Source of the DNA: an uncultured Verrucomicrobiota bacterium
GTDB lineage: Bacteria; Verrucomicrobiota; Verrucomicrobiia; Limisphaerales; UBA9464
Assembly: GCA_903821635.1 (NCBI GenBank)
Contig: CAIJLV010000163.1
Coordinates: 17,985-81,984, forward strand
Reading direction: 5' to 3'
DNA length: 64,000 nucleotides
Both the position numbers and the translations under genes were made by a program. Under the pieces are notes generated by a model, which worked only from the letters and a program-made list of their open reading frames with translations, ran no database searches and was not told where the DNA came from. Positions 8,506-20,771 of this stretch are shown in pieces (within the stretch, counting starts at the first letter, position 1; each line of letters starts with the position of its first letter).

Positions 8506-9206
8506 ACTGTGTGAACATATTCCAGCGGTCGGTGCTGCTCGGCGGGTTATCCACGCTGACCATGGGCTTTGCCTTGGTCGCCGAGGTTCACACCTTCAGC
8601 GGTCTTGATGTGCTGGTCCCCGATGGCAACAGCAGTGGGGTGGCGGAAACCCGGCTCGTCAGTTCACCCCTCACCAGTCTGTCCTCGCTCAGTGTGTCGC
8701 TCAGCTTCACCGGCGCCGATCTAGACGGCATGGCTTCGGGTGACCTCTTCGTGTCGTTGGTGCATGACACCGGTTTTTCCGTGCTCCTCAACCGGATTGG
8801 CCGGACGGCGATGGAGCCGGGCGGCTACCTGGGCACGGGACTGGATGTCACGCTTGCCGACATGGCTCCGAACGGCGACGTGCATGGGCATGGCCAAGCC
8901 AGCCTCGTGGGCGGCATCCTGACTGGTCAATGGGCACCCGACGGACGTATCACCGACCCGGCGTCCGTCCTCGATACCGATGTGCGGACCGCCCTGCTGG
9001 GCTCGTTCCAGGGCGTGAACCCTAATGGCGAATGGACCCTGTTCCTTGCCGATCTCGAAAGCGGGGGCGTCGCCAAACTTACCGGCTGGGAACTGGAGTT
9101 CACCGGCGCCAGCAGTCCCGTGCCGGAAGCCTCCACTTGGGCCGCACTAGGCGTCGTCGCCCTCGCCGGCCTCTGGCAGGTGCGGCAGCATGGGCGGAAA
9201 GCCTGA
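8502..9206 (+). CDS. P-domain-like exoprotein with PEP-CTERM tail
   Basis: Secreted protein of 234 aa, coupled to the previous gene by ATGA. After the signal peptide the body resembles the proprotein convertase P-domain jelly roll: GDLFVSLVHDTG, then LLNRIG, then LTGQWAPDGRI, then NGEWTLFLADLESGG and a final LTGWELEF strand. No peptidase domain is attached. The C-terminus is VPEAST, a hydrophobic helix and RQHGRKA. Clear paralogues are at 51685 and 56385, each also following a YR-module protein. It is last in the exoprotein operon. Function unknown; P-domains usually stabilise or guide a partner protein. Confidence 0.85.
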   Translation: MNCVNIFQRSVLLGGLSTLTMGFALVAEVHTFSGLDVLVPDGNSSGVAETRLVSSPLTSLSSLSVSLSFTGADLDGMASGDLFVSLVHDTGFSVLLNRIGRTAMEPGGYLGTGLDVTLADMAPNGDVHGHGQASLVGGILTGQWAPDGRITDPASVLDTDVRTALLGSFQGVNPNGEWTLFLADLESGGVAKLTGWELEFTGASSPVPEASTWAALGVVALAGLWQVRQHGRKA

Positions 9207-9406
9207 GCGGCCCTGAACTCCATTTTTGGTTCTGGGAGTCACGTCACCGTCTCGCTGCCGGGTGCCTGTTTTCAGGGGCGGCGGGGCTGGGGTCAGCGCC
9301 GGGAGGGCCGGCATTCCTGCCCGCCCGCGAGCGCAATCGGCGCGAGCAGTGCGGCGGACTGGAAAGTCCACGCGCCCGTCCGGCAGTTCCCCGGGCCAGT
9401 GTCTGC

Positions 9407-9637
9407 TTACGCGCCGCAGCACTTTTTGAACTTCTTCTCGCTGCCGCACGGGTCATCTTCGGAACCAATCCCGGGGACGATACCGGCGACCACACCGGGT
9501 TTGGAATGAACGTTGGCCCGCTCAATTTCATTCTGGGCACAGCGTTGGCGCCAACCCAGATCGTGGTCACCGAGATGTTCCCCTTCCTGATTGATGATGG
9601 CTTGGGTAACACTATGTTTACCTCGGGGGACCGGCTG
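9407..9637 (-). pseudogene. SEC-C motif gene fragment (3' end)
   Basis: On the minus strand a frame ending in TAA at 9407-9409 encodes DDPCGSEKKFKKCCGA. This matches the end of SEC-C metal-binding motifs (NDPCPCGSGKKFKKCCG) with the first Cys pair shortened. The frame is open back to a stop at 9638-9640 but has no plausible ATG, and upstream of about 9455 the plus strand reads better as a PEP-CTERM fragment. I read it as the leftover 3' end of a SEC-C protein, truncated where it meets the next entry. The motif is too specific for chance; the upstream extent is uncertain. Confidence 0.5.
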
Positions 9638-9757
9638 TCATTGAACCTCATGCCCGAAACGTCGGTGCCGGAAAGCGACCCCATGACCGCGGTGGTCTTT
9701 CTGGCCGCTGCTCTCGCCGGAGTTGGGTCCCGCCGCCGCTGGAATGGGCGGCGGTGA
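9450..9757 (+). pseudogene. C-terminal fragment of a PEP-CTERM exoprotein
   Basis: The plus-strand frame from about 9450 reads FGTNPGDDTGDHTGFG and continues with hydrophobic beta-like segments to VPESDPMTAVVFLAAALAG followed by SRRRWNGRR, a good PEP-CTERM-type tail. No signal peptide or start codon precedes it: upstream in frame the sequence is low-complexity arginine/proline-rich translation, and the region encodes the SEC-C tail on the other strand. It is therefore probably the 3' remnant of a secreted protein gene cut by a deletion. The stretch 9207-9450 holds no other supportable gene. Confidence 0.5.
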
Positions 9758-9914
9758 GCGCTGCGCCGTTGGCCACCCAACACAGGCGGCTTTGAGCCGA
9801 GAGTCGGTCCGCGGCCGAGGCCGTCGGGGGCCGCCTTCGGCTCACCCGGATTGGAGGCTGGACACTTCCCGCTTCCCCCGCTGCGGCCGCCGCCTACCTT
9901 CCGCGTCGCCACTT

Positions 9915-11375
9915 ATGGGAGCTTCCCGTCTGCAACTTTTCAACACGCTCACGCGCCGCGTCGAGCCCTTCGAACCGCTTTTCCCCGACGCCCGCGACGC
10001 CGCAGGCCGGCCCGCCATCGGCATGTATTGCTGCGGCCCCACGGTCTATGACTTCGGCCACATCGGAAATTTCCGCACGTTCGTCTTCGCCGATCTCGTC
10101 CGCCGTTACCTGGAGTTCCGCGGCTTCGCCGTGAATCACGTCATGAACATCACGGACGTGGAGGACAAGATCATCCGCCGCGTCCGCGAATCGGGCAAAA
10201 CGCTCCGCGAGTTCACCGGCCACTACGAGGCCGAATTCCTGCGCGACCTCGACGCCCTCGGCTGCCTCCGGCCGCATCACCTGCCACGCGCCACCGAGTT
10301 CATGCCGCAGATCATCGCGCTGATCCAGAAGCTCGAACAACGCGGCCTCGCCTACCGTGCGGCCGATGGCTCGGTCTATTTCAGCATCGAGAAATATCGC
10401 GGCTGCGGCTGCCGCTACGGCCAACTCGTGAACCTGAACTTCGACGCCATGCGCGTCGGCGAGCGCGTGGCCAATGACGAATACGACAAGGAATCCCTCG
10501 CCGACTTCGCGCTGTGGAAGGCCCGCGTGCCGGACGATGGCGACGTGTTCTGGGACAGCCCGTGGGGCCAAGGCCGCCCTGGCTGGCACATCGAATGCAG
10601 CGCCATGAGCATGGCCATTCTTGGCGCCAGCTTCGACCTGCACCTCGGCGGCGAGGACCTCGCCTTTCCGCATCACGAGGACGAGATCGCCCAGAGCGAA
10701 GGCGCCGGCGTGCAGACGCCGGGGCGGCCCTTCGTAAAGCACTGGCTGCACGGCGCGCACCTGCTCGTCGAGGGCAAGAAGATGAGCAAATCGCTCGGAA
10801 ACTTCTTCACCGTGCGCGACCTGTTCGCCAAGGGCTACACCGGCCGCGAAATCCGCACCCTGCTGCTCAGCGCGCACTTCCGCGAGACGTTCAACTTCAC
10901 GCTCGCGGGCTTGGATGGCGCCCGTGCGCAGCTCGCCCGCATTGATGAGTGCCTCGGCAAACTGCGCGATTTGGCGACCCAAGCGCCCTCGCCTGGGTCC
11001 GTCGGCCAGGCGCCCTCGCCGGAACTGGTCGCGGCCTTCACCACCGCGATGGACGAGGACCTCAACGTTTCCAAGGCGTGGGGCGTCGTGTTCGACTGGG
11101 TGCGCGACACCAACCGGGCGCTGGCGGAAGGCCAATTCACTCCCGCCCACTCCGCCATCGCGCTGGCGGAGTGGACCCGACTGGATGCCGTGTTCGGTCT
11201 CGGCGCCAAAGCCACCGACGAGGCACCCGCGGAAATCGTCGCCCTAGCCCACGAACGCGTCGCCGCCAAGCAGGCGAAGGACTTCGCCCGCGCCGACGCG
11301 ATCCGAAACGAGCTAAAGGCCCAAGGCTGGCTGGTGGAAGACACGGCCAAGGGGCCAAAGTTGAAACGGGCTTAG
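9915..11375 (+). CDS. cysS: Cysteinyl-tRNA synthetase
   Basis: Class I aminoacyl-tRNA synthetase that charges tRNA-Cys in the cytoplasm; 486 aa. The start at 9915 gives MGASRLQLFNTLTRR, the usual N-terminus shortly before the zinc-site CCGPTVYD. The HIGH signature appears as FGHIGNFRT. Further zinc and active-site segments are GWHIECSAMS and PHHEDEIAQSE, and the KMSKS loop is KKMSKSLGNFF. The C-terminal DALR-like anticodon region carries a short repeated insert, QAPSPGSVGQAPSPE, near residue 360. All catalytic motifs are intact and the length is typical. The next gene starts 9 bases downstream and may be co-transcribed. Confidence 0.97.
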   Translation: MGASRLQLFNTLTRRVEPFEPLFPDARDAAGRPAIGMYCCGPTVYDFGHIGNFRTFVFADLVRRYLEFRGFAVNHVMNITDVEDKIIRRVRESGKTLREFTGHYEAEFLRDLDALGCLRPHHLPRATEFMPQIIALIQKLEQRGLAYRAADGSVYFSIEKYRGCGCRYGQLVNLNFDAMRVGERVANDEYDKESLADFALWKARVPDDGDVFWDSPWGQGRPGWHIECSAMSMAILGASFDLHLGGEDLAFPHHEDEIAQSEGAGVQTPGRPFVKHWLHGAHLLVEGKKMSKSLGNFFTVRDLFAKGYTGREIRTLLLSAHFRETFNFTLAGLDGARAQLARIDECLGKLRDLATQAPSPGSVGQAPSPELVAAFTTAMDEDLNVSKAWGVVFDWVRDTNRALAEGQFTPAHSAIALAEWTRLDAVFGLGAKATDEAPAEIVALAHERVAAKQAKDFARADAIRNELKAQGWLVEDTAKGPKLKRA

Positions 11376-11384
11376 GCGCAGTTC

Positions 11385-11888
11385 ATGCGGATTCAATACC
11401 AGAACGACGACGCGGACCTGTGGGCCGTTTTTGGTCATCAACCGCTCAAAACTTGGACGGCCAAACTCGTCTGGCTGTCGATCTTGGCCATCCTGTTGGC
11501 CGCCATGCTCGGGCCGTTACTGACGAGGACTCCAAGCCAGGCCAACTCGCCGAACGGCCGCTTGAGCCAAGCGGCTCTGTTTCTACCCCTGATTGTTATC
11601 CCCATCGCCGTCATTTTGACGGTCAAGAAGGCGGGCAAGCGGCTTGCTCCGGTCACGCTGACACTCACCGAGGAGGGGATCATGGTGGAATCCGGGCACA
11701 GCCGTGGTATCACGGCATGGTCCGGGTTTGACCGCGTGCTCCGCACCGAAAAACGCCTGTTCATTCTGCTCACGCACAAGGGGGCGCACGTCCTTCCGCG
11801 CCGTGCGTTTCCAACCCAAGAAGCGTTCGAGCTCTGCTTCAAAACTTGCCAAGCACGCATGGCGGCGGCTCGGACGCTCCCCCACTGA
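11385..11888 (+). CDS. YcxB-like membrane protein
   Basis: Protein of 167 aa, starting 9 bases after cysS. Residues about 25-45 and 65-85 are two membrane helices separated by a short loop. The cytoplasmic C-terminal part (VTLTLTEEGIMVES, then ITAWSGFDRVLRTEKRLFILL, then VLPRRAFPT and an EAFELCFKTC helix) has the strand pattern of the YcxB-like/DUF C-terminal domain. This family has no assigned function. It converges with the large permease gene on the other strand. Confidence 0.75.
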   Translation: MRIQYQNDDADLWAVFGHQPLKTWTAKLVWLSILAILLAAMLGPLLTRTPSQANSPNGRLSQAALFLPLIVIPIAVILTVKKAGKRLAPVTLTLTEEGIMVESGHSRGITAWSGFDRVLRTEKRLFILLTHKGAHVLPRRAFPTQEAFELCFKTCQARMAAARTLPH

Positions 11889-11914
11889 AGGGCGTCGCCC
11901 GTGTCGTGGTCGGC

Positions 11915-14512
11915 TCACCCCTCGCGCCGGAGAATTTCCAACGGCGGTTCGTCGGCGATGCCGCGACTGGTGGCCAAGCCCACCAGCACAGTCACCGTGG
12001 TGACGCTGCACCACGCCCCGGCCAGCGGCACGAACGACACCGCGTAGTCGGCCTTGAACGCGAACCTCGCCAGCGCCCAACTGGAGGCGACCGACAAGAC
12101 GATTCCCGTCAGGGCCGCGAGTGAACCGAGCACAAAATATTCCGCAAAGAGGATGCGCCGAATCTGCGCCCGGGTGGCGCCCAGGGTGCGAAGCAAAATA
12201 CTCTCCTGCACCCGCTGCCAGCGGCCGGTCAACACGGCGCCGGCGAGCACGATCAGACCAGTGGCCACGGTGAACAACGCCATGAACCGGATGACGAAGC
12301 CGACCTTGGTTAAAATACCGTCGAGCGTCTGGAGCACGAGCGTGAGGTCGATGGCGCTGACATTGGGAAACGCCCGCACCAACTCCTGCTGCATTCGAGC
12401 TGACTCCGCGGCGTTGGCCACGCGGGTGGCCACGACGTGCATCGCCGGCGCGGCTTCCAAGGCCCCGCCGGGGAACACGACGAAGAAGTTCGGCCGCACT
12501 TGGCGCCAGTCCACCTTGCGCAGGCTCGCGACCCGCGTGGTGAGCGGAAGGCCTTGGACGTCCCACACCAAGGCATCGCCTACGCCCACCTTGAGTTCCT
12601 TCGCCAAACCCTCCTCGAGCGAGATCGGAATGGCGCCGGTTTCAAATTGAGCCGCCGCCGCTTCGTTTCCGACGGGAAACTGGGCCACGAACGTGCCCGC
12701 CACCACTTCCTCGCTGGCGGTGAGATGGGTGCGCCACGTCGACCGAAATTCGCGCCGCAACACCCAGGACGGAATGCTGTCCGTTTGGTTCGTCGCCAGT
12801 TGTTCGATGCCCACGCCCTTCACCAAGGAGAGCCGCATGGTGACGATCGGAGCTTCCTCCAGCACCGGGAGCCCCTGATCGCGCAGCAGGGTGGCCACCC
12901 CGGCGCGCTGGTCGGACTGAATGTCGAAGAGGATCGCGTTGGGTTGATTAGAATGGTTCGGCGGAAACAACTGCGTGAGCAACACGTCGCGCGTGAGCTG
13001 GAGGGTGAGAATCAGGAACGTGCCGAGCCCGATGGCGACGAGCAGCAGGCCCGTGCGGTTTTGGGGGCGATGCAAATTCGCGAGGCCCTGGCGCCAGGCA
13101 AAGGGCAGCGACGCAGGCGTCAACCGACGGGCCAGCCACGCAAGGAGACGGGCCATTCCGGCCAGAATCAGAAAAGCCAGCCCCAGCCCGCCAGCGAAGG
13201 CCAGTCCCTCCCACCACCGCTGCGTTTGGAGCGAGGCAAAACCAGCGACTCCGAGCCCGATCAGGGCAAACAAGCCCCAGCGGAGCGGATCGTGTCGCGG
13301 AGTTTCGTAGGCGGCGCGGATCGCGGCGAGTGGCGGCACGCGGCGCACGTCGAGTAGCGGCAGCAGGGCAAACAGCAGACAGAGCGCAAAGCCAGTGGCG
13401 GCGGCGATGAGCGCCGCCCACCAATCAAAGTGCGACTCAAACGCAAACGGCACGAAACTGCGCACCGCGGCCGGCAGTTGGTGGGCGACTCCAGCGCCGA
13501 GGGCGATGCCACCGAGGGTGCCCACCACGCCGAGGGCGAGGCCCTGCACGAGGTAGATCGCAAACGTCTGCGGCAACGAGCAGCCGAGGCAGCGCAACAC
13601 GGCGACATTCGTCAGCTTTTGACGCACATGCACATGGATCGCGCTGGCGATGCCGACGGCGCCCAGTAACAGCGCGATCAGGGCCACGAGGTTCAGGAAG
13701 CGATACAGATTTTCGAGCGCCCGCCCGAGATCCTGTTGGCGCTCCTTGACGGTGTCGACGCTTAGCCGGAGGCGTTCCAGTGCGGGCTTGAGGTCGGCGC
13801 GCACTTTTTCCGGATCAACGCCCGGCGGCAGCCGGAACAAGAGTCGGTAACGGGCCAGGCTTTTGGGACCGACGAGGCCAGTGGCCGGCAGGTCCGCAGC
13901 GCTGAGATAGACGCGTGGAGCGATGGTGGAAAACGCCACGGTGTCCCCCGGCACCCGCCGCAAGGCGCCCAGAATGCGGAAGCTGGCCGCCCCCAGCTTC
14001 ACGGTGTCGCCCGGCCGCGCCCCAAATTGCAGCAGGACACCTTCTTCGATCAGAACGCCCCCTCCCTTGCGAAACTCGGCGCTGGCTTCAGGCGGCTCGG
14101 TTTCCAGTTCCCCGTAGAAGGGAAAGTTGCCGGCGAGCGCGCGGGCATTCACCAACCGCGTGCCGTTGGTGAGCGCCAGCATGGTGGAAAAACTGGTTTC
14201 CCGCGCCTGTTCGCCACCGACTTGAACAAAGAGGGCTTCCATCTCCGCGTTCAGCGGTATGCGCGACGCGAGCACGAGGTCGGCTCCGAGCAGCGCCTTG
14301 GCCTGTTGGGCGATGGCCAGTTGTAGGTTGCGCCCGATGGAACCGATGCCCACGAGGGCGGCGATCCCGAGCGAGATGCTGCTGGAAAAAAGCAGCAGCC
14401 GGCGGCGCGAGGTGCGGGAATCACGCCAAGCCATCAGCCAAGTCCAACGGGAGAAAAATGCGGCCACCCAAGTCACGCGGCGGAGGTTAGCGGCGAAATC
14501 TTGAATGACCAA
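11915..14512 (-). CDS. FtsX-type ABC transporter permease (YbbP-like)
   Basis: Large inner-membrane protein of 865 aa. An N-terminal anchor (RRLLLFSSSISLGIAAL) is followed by a MacB/periplasmic-core-like domain, then FtsX domains with clustered TM helices near residues 260-420 and 710-850, and a second periplasmic domain between. This double FtsX layout with around ten helices is that of YbbP-like permeases, which work with a YbbA/LolD-type ATPase in export or lipoprotein-type processes. No ATPase gene is adjacent, so the partner must be elsewhere. The start is uncertain: MAWRDSRTSRRR at 14434 fits family N-termini better than the ATG at 14512. Confidence 0.88.
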   Translation of the reverse strand: MVIQDFAANLRRVTWVAAFFSRWTWLMAWRDSRTSRRRLLLFSSSISLGIAALVGIGSIGRNLQLAIAQQAKALLGADLVLASRIPLNAEMEALFVQVGGEQARETSFSTMLALTNGTRLVNARALAGNFPFYGELETEPPEASAEFRKGGGVLIEEGVLLQFGARPGDTVKLGAASFRILGALRRVPGDTVAFSTIAPRVYLSAADLPATGLVGPKSLARYRLLFRLPPGVDPEKVRADLKPALERLRLSVDTVKERQQDLGRALENLYRFLNLVALIALLLGAVGIASAIHVHVRQKLTNVAVLRCLGCSLPQTFAIYLVQGLALGVVGTLGGIALGAGVAHQLPAAVRSFVPFAFESHFDWWAALIAAATGFALCLLFALLPLLDVRRVPPLAAIRAAYETPRHDPLRWGLFALIGLGVAGFASLQTQRWWEGLAFAGGLGLAFLILAGMARLLAWLARRLTPASLPFAWRQGLANLHRPQNRTGLLLVAIGLGTFLILTLQLTRDVLLTQLFPPNHSNQPNAILFDIQSDQRAGVATLLRDQGLPVLEEAPIVTMRLSLVKGVGIEQLATNQTDSIPSWVLRREFRSTWRTHLTASEEVVAGTFVAQFPVGNEAAAAQFETGAIPISLEEGLAKELKVGVGDALVWDVQGLPLTTRVASLRKVDWRQVRPNFFVVFPGGALEAAPAMHVVATRVANAAESARMQQELVRAFPNVSAIDLTLVLQTLDGILTKVGFVIRFMALFTVATGLIVLAGAVLTGRWQRVQESILLRTLGATRAQIRRILFAEYFVLGSLAALTGIVLSVASSWALARFAFKADYAVSFVPLAGAWCSVTTVTVLVGLATSRGIADEPPLEILRREG

Positions 14513-14868
14513 CCTCCGATCCCCCCACCGAGATCGCCGCCGCGGCTAAGCCCCTGGCGGGTTGGGCGCCGCTTGGCGGCGGCAGAAAGGGCGGAAAAAA
14601 TTCGCTTAACTTTCGGGTCCAATTGGCCGCTTTATCTAGTGGAACCCAGCACCCGAGTCGGCTTCTGCATTCACGCGTGAAGACGGCAGGCGGCGGGGGC
14701 TGGGGGGCGAGCTTGAATTTAATATCAATCGCGGCGCACCCATTCGGAGGGGGGATTCATCACGGTCTTGAAAGGCCAACTCTGACGCATGCGGAAATTG
14801 CATTTCACGAGCTTAACCCGCACCCAGCCCCGGATCGCACCGCTCTGGGCAATCCGCGCATACCCGCC
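14513..14868. other. Divergent intergenic region, 356 bases
   Basis: This separates the permease (minus) from the binding lipoprotein (plus) and so should hold both promoters. I see a GC-rich inverted segment (GCGCCGC/GGCGGC, around 14565-14585) and an AT-richer stretch near 14600-14640, but no promoter boxes good enough to name. The frame of the downstream gene is open back to 14623; that extension has no signal-peptide character and I treat it as non-coding. Confidence 0.4.
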
Positions 14869-15878
14869 ATGGCCCGGCCCCATCTTGTAATCCGCCTCCG
14901 CCGGCAACTGCTATGGCTGCTGATCGGGGTCGCCCTCAGCATGGGCTGCACCCCTGAGCCGCCCTTCAGCTTGCGGGTCGGCCTCAACGCTTGGCCCGGC
15001 TACGAGTTTCTTTACCTGGCCCAGGAAAAGGGCTTTTTCCGGGAGGCGGGTCTGGAAGTTCGCCTCGTGGAGTTTTCCTCGCTGTCCGACTGCCGGCGGG
15101 CCTACGAACGGGGGCAGATCAACGCCATGGGAACCACGGTGATCGAGGTGCTGATGGTCTATGACCAGTCCCACCGTTCGCCCCAGATTGTGCGGGTCCT
15201 TGATTATTCGGACGGGGCAGACGTGATCGTCACCCGCGCCGGACTGACCAACGGTGCCAGCTTGGGTAATGCCCGCATCGGAGTGGAGCTGGCGTCGCTC
15301 GGCGTTTATATCCTGGCCCGCGGTCTGGAAAAAAACGGGCTTACCCTCGCGCAGGTCAACCCGGTGTCCATGGACCAGCTTTCGATGGAGGCGGCGTTCC
15401 GTCGGGGGGACCTCGACGGGGTCGTCACCTACCCGCCCGTTTCCGTCAAACTCCTCCGCGAAACCAACGCCCATTCATTTTTTTCCACCGCTGAGATTCC
15501 TGGTGAAGTCGTGGATGTGCTGGCGGTCGAGGCTGAGGTTAGCCTTCAACAGCCCGGAGCGGTCGCCCAATTCTTACACGCTTTTGGCCGGGCGGTGACC
15601 TATGCCCAAGCAAATCCGGCGGATGCCTATCAGATCATGGCCGCCCGGGAACAACTCACGCCGGAGGAATTTACCCAAGCCTTGGCCAGCGGCGTCAAAA
15701 TCCTCAGTGAAGCCGATCAGGCCGCCTTTTTCAGAGCCGGCGGCAAGCTCGAATCCGTGATCGAGACTTCGGACCGAATCCTTCGCCAGAGTGGGCAAAT
15801 CAACGGCCCGCACCGCCGCCGCCAAATCGTCAACTCGGCCTTCGTCAACTCGGCCTTCGTCAAGCCGGCCGCCGCGCC

Positions 15879-15882
<4 letters not shown>
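14869..15882 (+). CDS. NMT1/THI5-like substrate-binding lipoprotein (sensory partner of a hybrid kinase)
   Basis: Periplasmic lipoprotein of 337 aa. The ATG at 14869 gives MARPHLVIRLRRQLLWLL with lipobox ALSMGC (Cys27). The mature part begins LRVGLNAWPGYEFLYLAQEKGFF, the standard start of the SsuA/TauA/THI5 periplasmic-binding fold, followed by GTTVIEVLMV, a second lobe and DGVVTYPP. No ABC permease or ATPase is nearby. Its stop overlaps the start of a hybrid histidine kinase (ATGA at 15879), so it probably delivers ligand information to that kinase rather than to a transporter. Near the C-terminus is a short tandem repeat, VNSAFVNSAFV, from a duplicated 15-base unit. The ligand is unknown. 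Confidence 0.88.
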
Positions 15883-18980
<3,098 letters not shown>

Positions 18981-18985
18981 GGGCT

Positions 18986-19010
18986 CCGGGCCCAGTTGGG
19001 CCGTTTTTAA
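18986..19010 (+). terminator. Intrinsic terminator after hybrid kinase
   Basis: A GC stem GGCCC-AGTT-GGGCC starts a few bases after the TAG stop at 18978-18980 and is followed by GTTTTTAACTT. The stem is short but well placed, and no other terminator is visible before the convergent ubiD-like gene. Confidence 0.6.
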
Positions 19011-19172
19011 CTTCACCGAGCTCCGACCCTTTCCGGAGCCGCGTGGCCACGCATTCTCTCGGGCGGAAGCGGTTGTTCCGCGGCAATCCAGCCGGTGAAT
19101 CCCCCCCAACCAGCGACCCAGTTGCCCCACCACCGAGACCCCCTCCTTGGGGGCAGGGCGGGGCGGTCCGTG

Positions 19173-20699
19173 TTAGCGACCGCCAAGGATCTGTTCCACC
19201 TTCGCCTTCACGGCCGGGTCCATCTTGATGAGCGGCGGCCAAGGGCGTTTGAAGCCTTCGCCGGGGAGCTTTCGGGTCGCGTCGAAACCCATCTTGCTGC
19301 CCATGGCGAGCTCACTGGTGGCGTGGTCGAGGACGTCGGCTGGGCCCTTGGTCAGCATGGAATCACGCTGCGGATCGGTGTCGGCGAAGAGGTGGAAGAG
19401 GACTTGGCTGGTGTTGTGCACGTCCACATGGGCGTCCACCACGATGATGTATTTGGTGAACATCATCTGCCCCATGCCCCAGAGGCCGTGCATGATCTTG
19501 TAGGCCTGCATGGGGTAGGTCTTCTTGATGGAGACGACGACGAGGTTGTGGAACGTGCCTTCGGCCGGGAGGGAGATGTCCACGATCTCCGGGAAGTTCA
19601 TCTGGAAAATCGGGAGGAAGAGCTTCACGGAGGCGGCCCCGATGTAGAAGTCCTCCATCGGCGGGATGCCCACGATGGTGGCGGGATACACGGCGTCCTT
19701 CCGGTGGGTGATGGCGGTGACGTGGAAGACGGGATACGGCTCGGGCAGGGTGTAGTAGCCGGTGTGGTCGCCGAAGGGGCCTTCGTCGCGCAACGGTTCG
19801 GTGGGGTCCACGTAGCCTTCGATGACGAAGTCAGCATTGGCCGGAACCTGGAGGTCGCTGGTCTCGCACTTCACCAGTTCGACGGATTTCTTCCGCAGAT
19901 AACCGGCGAGCATGAATTCATCGAGTCCGTCCGGCAGCGGCGCGGTGGCGGCAAAGGGAAACATGGGATCGCCGCCCAAGAAGATGGCGACGGGCATGCG
20001 TTCGCCCCGCTCGTAGTAACGGCGGCCGTGGCGCGCGGCGACCTTCTGGAGTTGCCAATGCACCCCCGTGGTGCGGTCGTCGTAAACTTGGATGCGATAC
20101 ATGCCGAGGTTGCGATCGCCGGTGTCGGGGTCCTGAGTGACGACGCAGGGCAAGGTGACAAAGCGGCCACCGTCGAGCGGCCAGCACTTCAGAATGGGCA
20201 GATCCGCGAGCGTGGGCGGATTGGGATTGGTCCCCTTCTGCCAGTCGGGCGCAGCCGGCCAAGGGGCCGTGTGGCTGGCGGGCGCGTCGTAGCGGTGGAT
20301 GACCTCCTTGCACGGGCCGGACTTCATCAACTTGGGTTTGGCGTGGCGGAGTTCGAGCGCGGTGCCGAGCAGTTTGATGGCTTCCTTGAAGCCGGTGGGT
20401 GGCTTGGCCTTCATCAGGGCCCCGAGTTCCTTCGCCACTTCGTCCACGGTTTCCGCGCCCATGCTCAGGGCCATGCGTTTCCAGGAGCCGAGCGTGTTGA
20501 TGGCGACGGGAAACGGGGAAACGACACCGTTGATGGTGGGCTTTTCAAAGAGCAAGGCCTGACCGCCGCCCGGGAGTTTCATTTCGCGGTCGGCGATCTC
20601 AGTGAGTTCCAACTCGGTGGCGACGGGCTGCGAAATGCGCTTCAACTCGCCCGCACGGTCGAGGTGTTCCACAAAGTCCCGAAAGGATTCAAACGCCAT
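19173..20699 (-). CDS. UbiD-family prFMN-dependent decarboxylase
   Basis: Cytoplasmic decarboxylase of 508 aa. The start MAFESFRDFVEHLDRAGELKRI is typical of the family. Key segments: RNLGMYRIQVYDDRTTG (the NxGMYR cofactor-binding motif), GGDPMFPFAATAPLP, and EGPFGDHTGYYTLPEPYPVF, which carries the conserved catalytic Glu of UbiD/AroY/MqnL-type enzymes. These enzymes need prenylated FMN made by UbiX, which is not in the window. Roles range from ubiquinone or menaquinone biosynthesis to aromatic-acid decarboxylation; the sequence alone does not decide. It is monocistronic, convergent with the hybrid kinase, with a weak CCCCC/GGGGG hairpin after its stop. Confidence 0.9.
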   Translation of the reverse strand: MAFESFRDFVEHLDRAGELKRISQPVATELELTEIADREMKLPGGGQALLFEKPTINGVVSPFPVAINTLGSWKRMALSMGAETVDEVAKELGALMKAKPPTGFKEAIKLLGTALELRHAKPKLMKSGPCKEVIHRYDAPASHTAPWPAAPDWQKGTNPNPPTLADLPILKCWPLDGGRFVTLPCVVTQDPDTGDRNLGMYRIQVYDDRTTGVHWQLQKVAARHGRRYYERGERMPVAIFLGGDPMFPFAATAPLPDGLDEFMLAGYLRKKSVELVKCETSDLQVPANADFVIEGYVDPTEPLRDEGPFGDHTGYYTLPEPYPVFHVTAITHRKDAVYPATIVGIPPMEDFYIGAASVKLFLPIFQMNFPEIVDISLPAEGTFHNLVVVSIKKTYPMQAYKIMHGLWGMGQMMFTKYIIVVDAHVDVHNTSQVLFHLFADTDPQRDSMLTKGPADVLDHATSELAMGSKMGFDATRKLPGEGFKRPWPPLIKMDPAVKAKVEQILGGR

Positions 20700-20771
20700 G
20701 ACCTCACGCTACCACGGGCGTCAGACGGGGCAAACGCTGGCGGTGCGGCGGAAACTTATTAGACTTTCACC

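Noticed and set aside
19095..20762. Plus-strand open frame of 555 codons opposite the UbiD-like gene
   Set aside because: The minus strand has the full UbiD motif set; the plus frame is an antisense shadow rich in Val, Gly and His.
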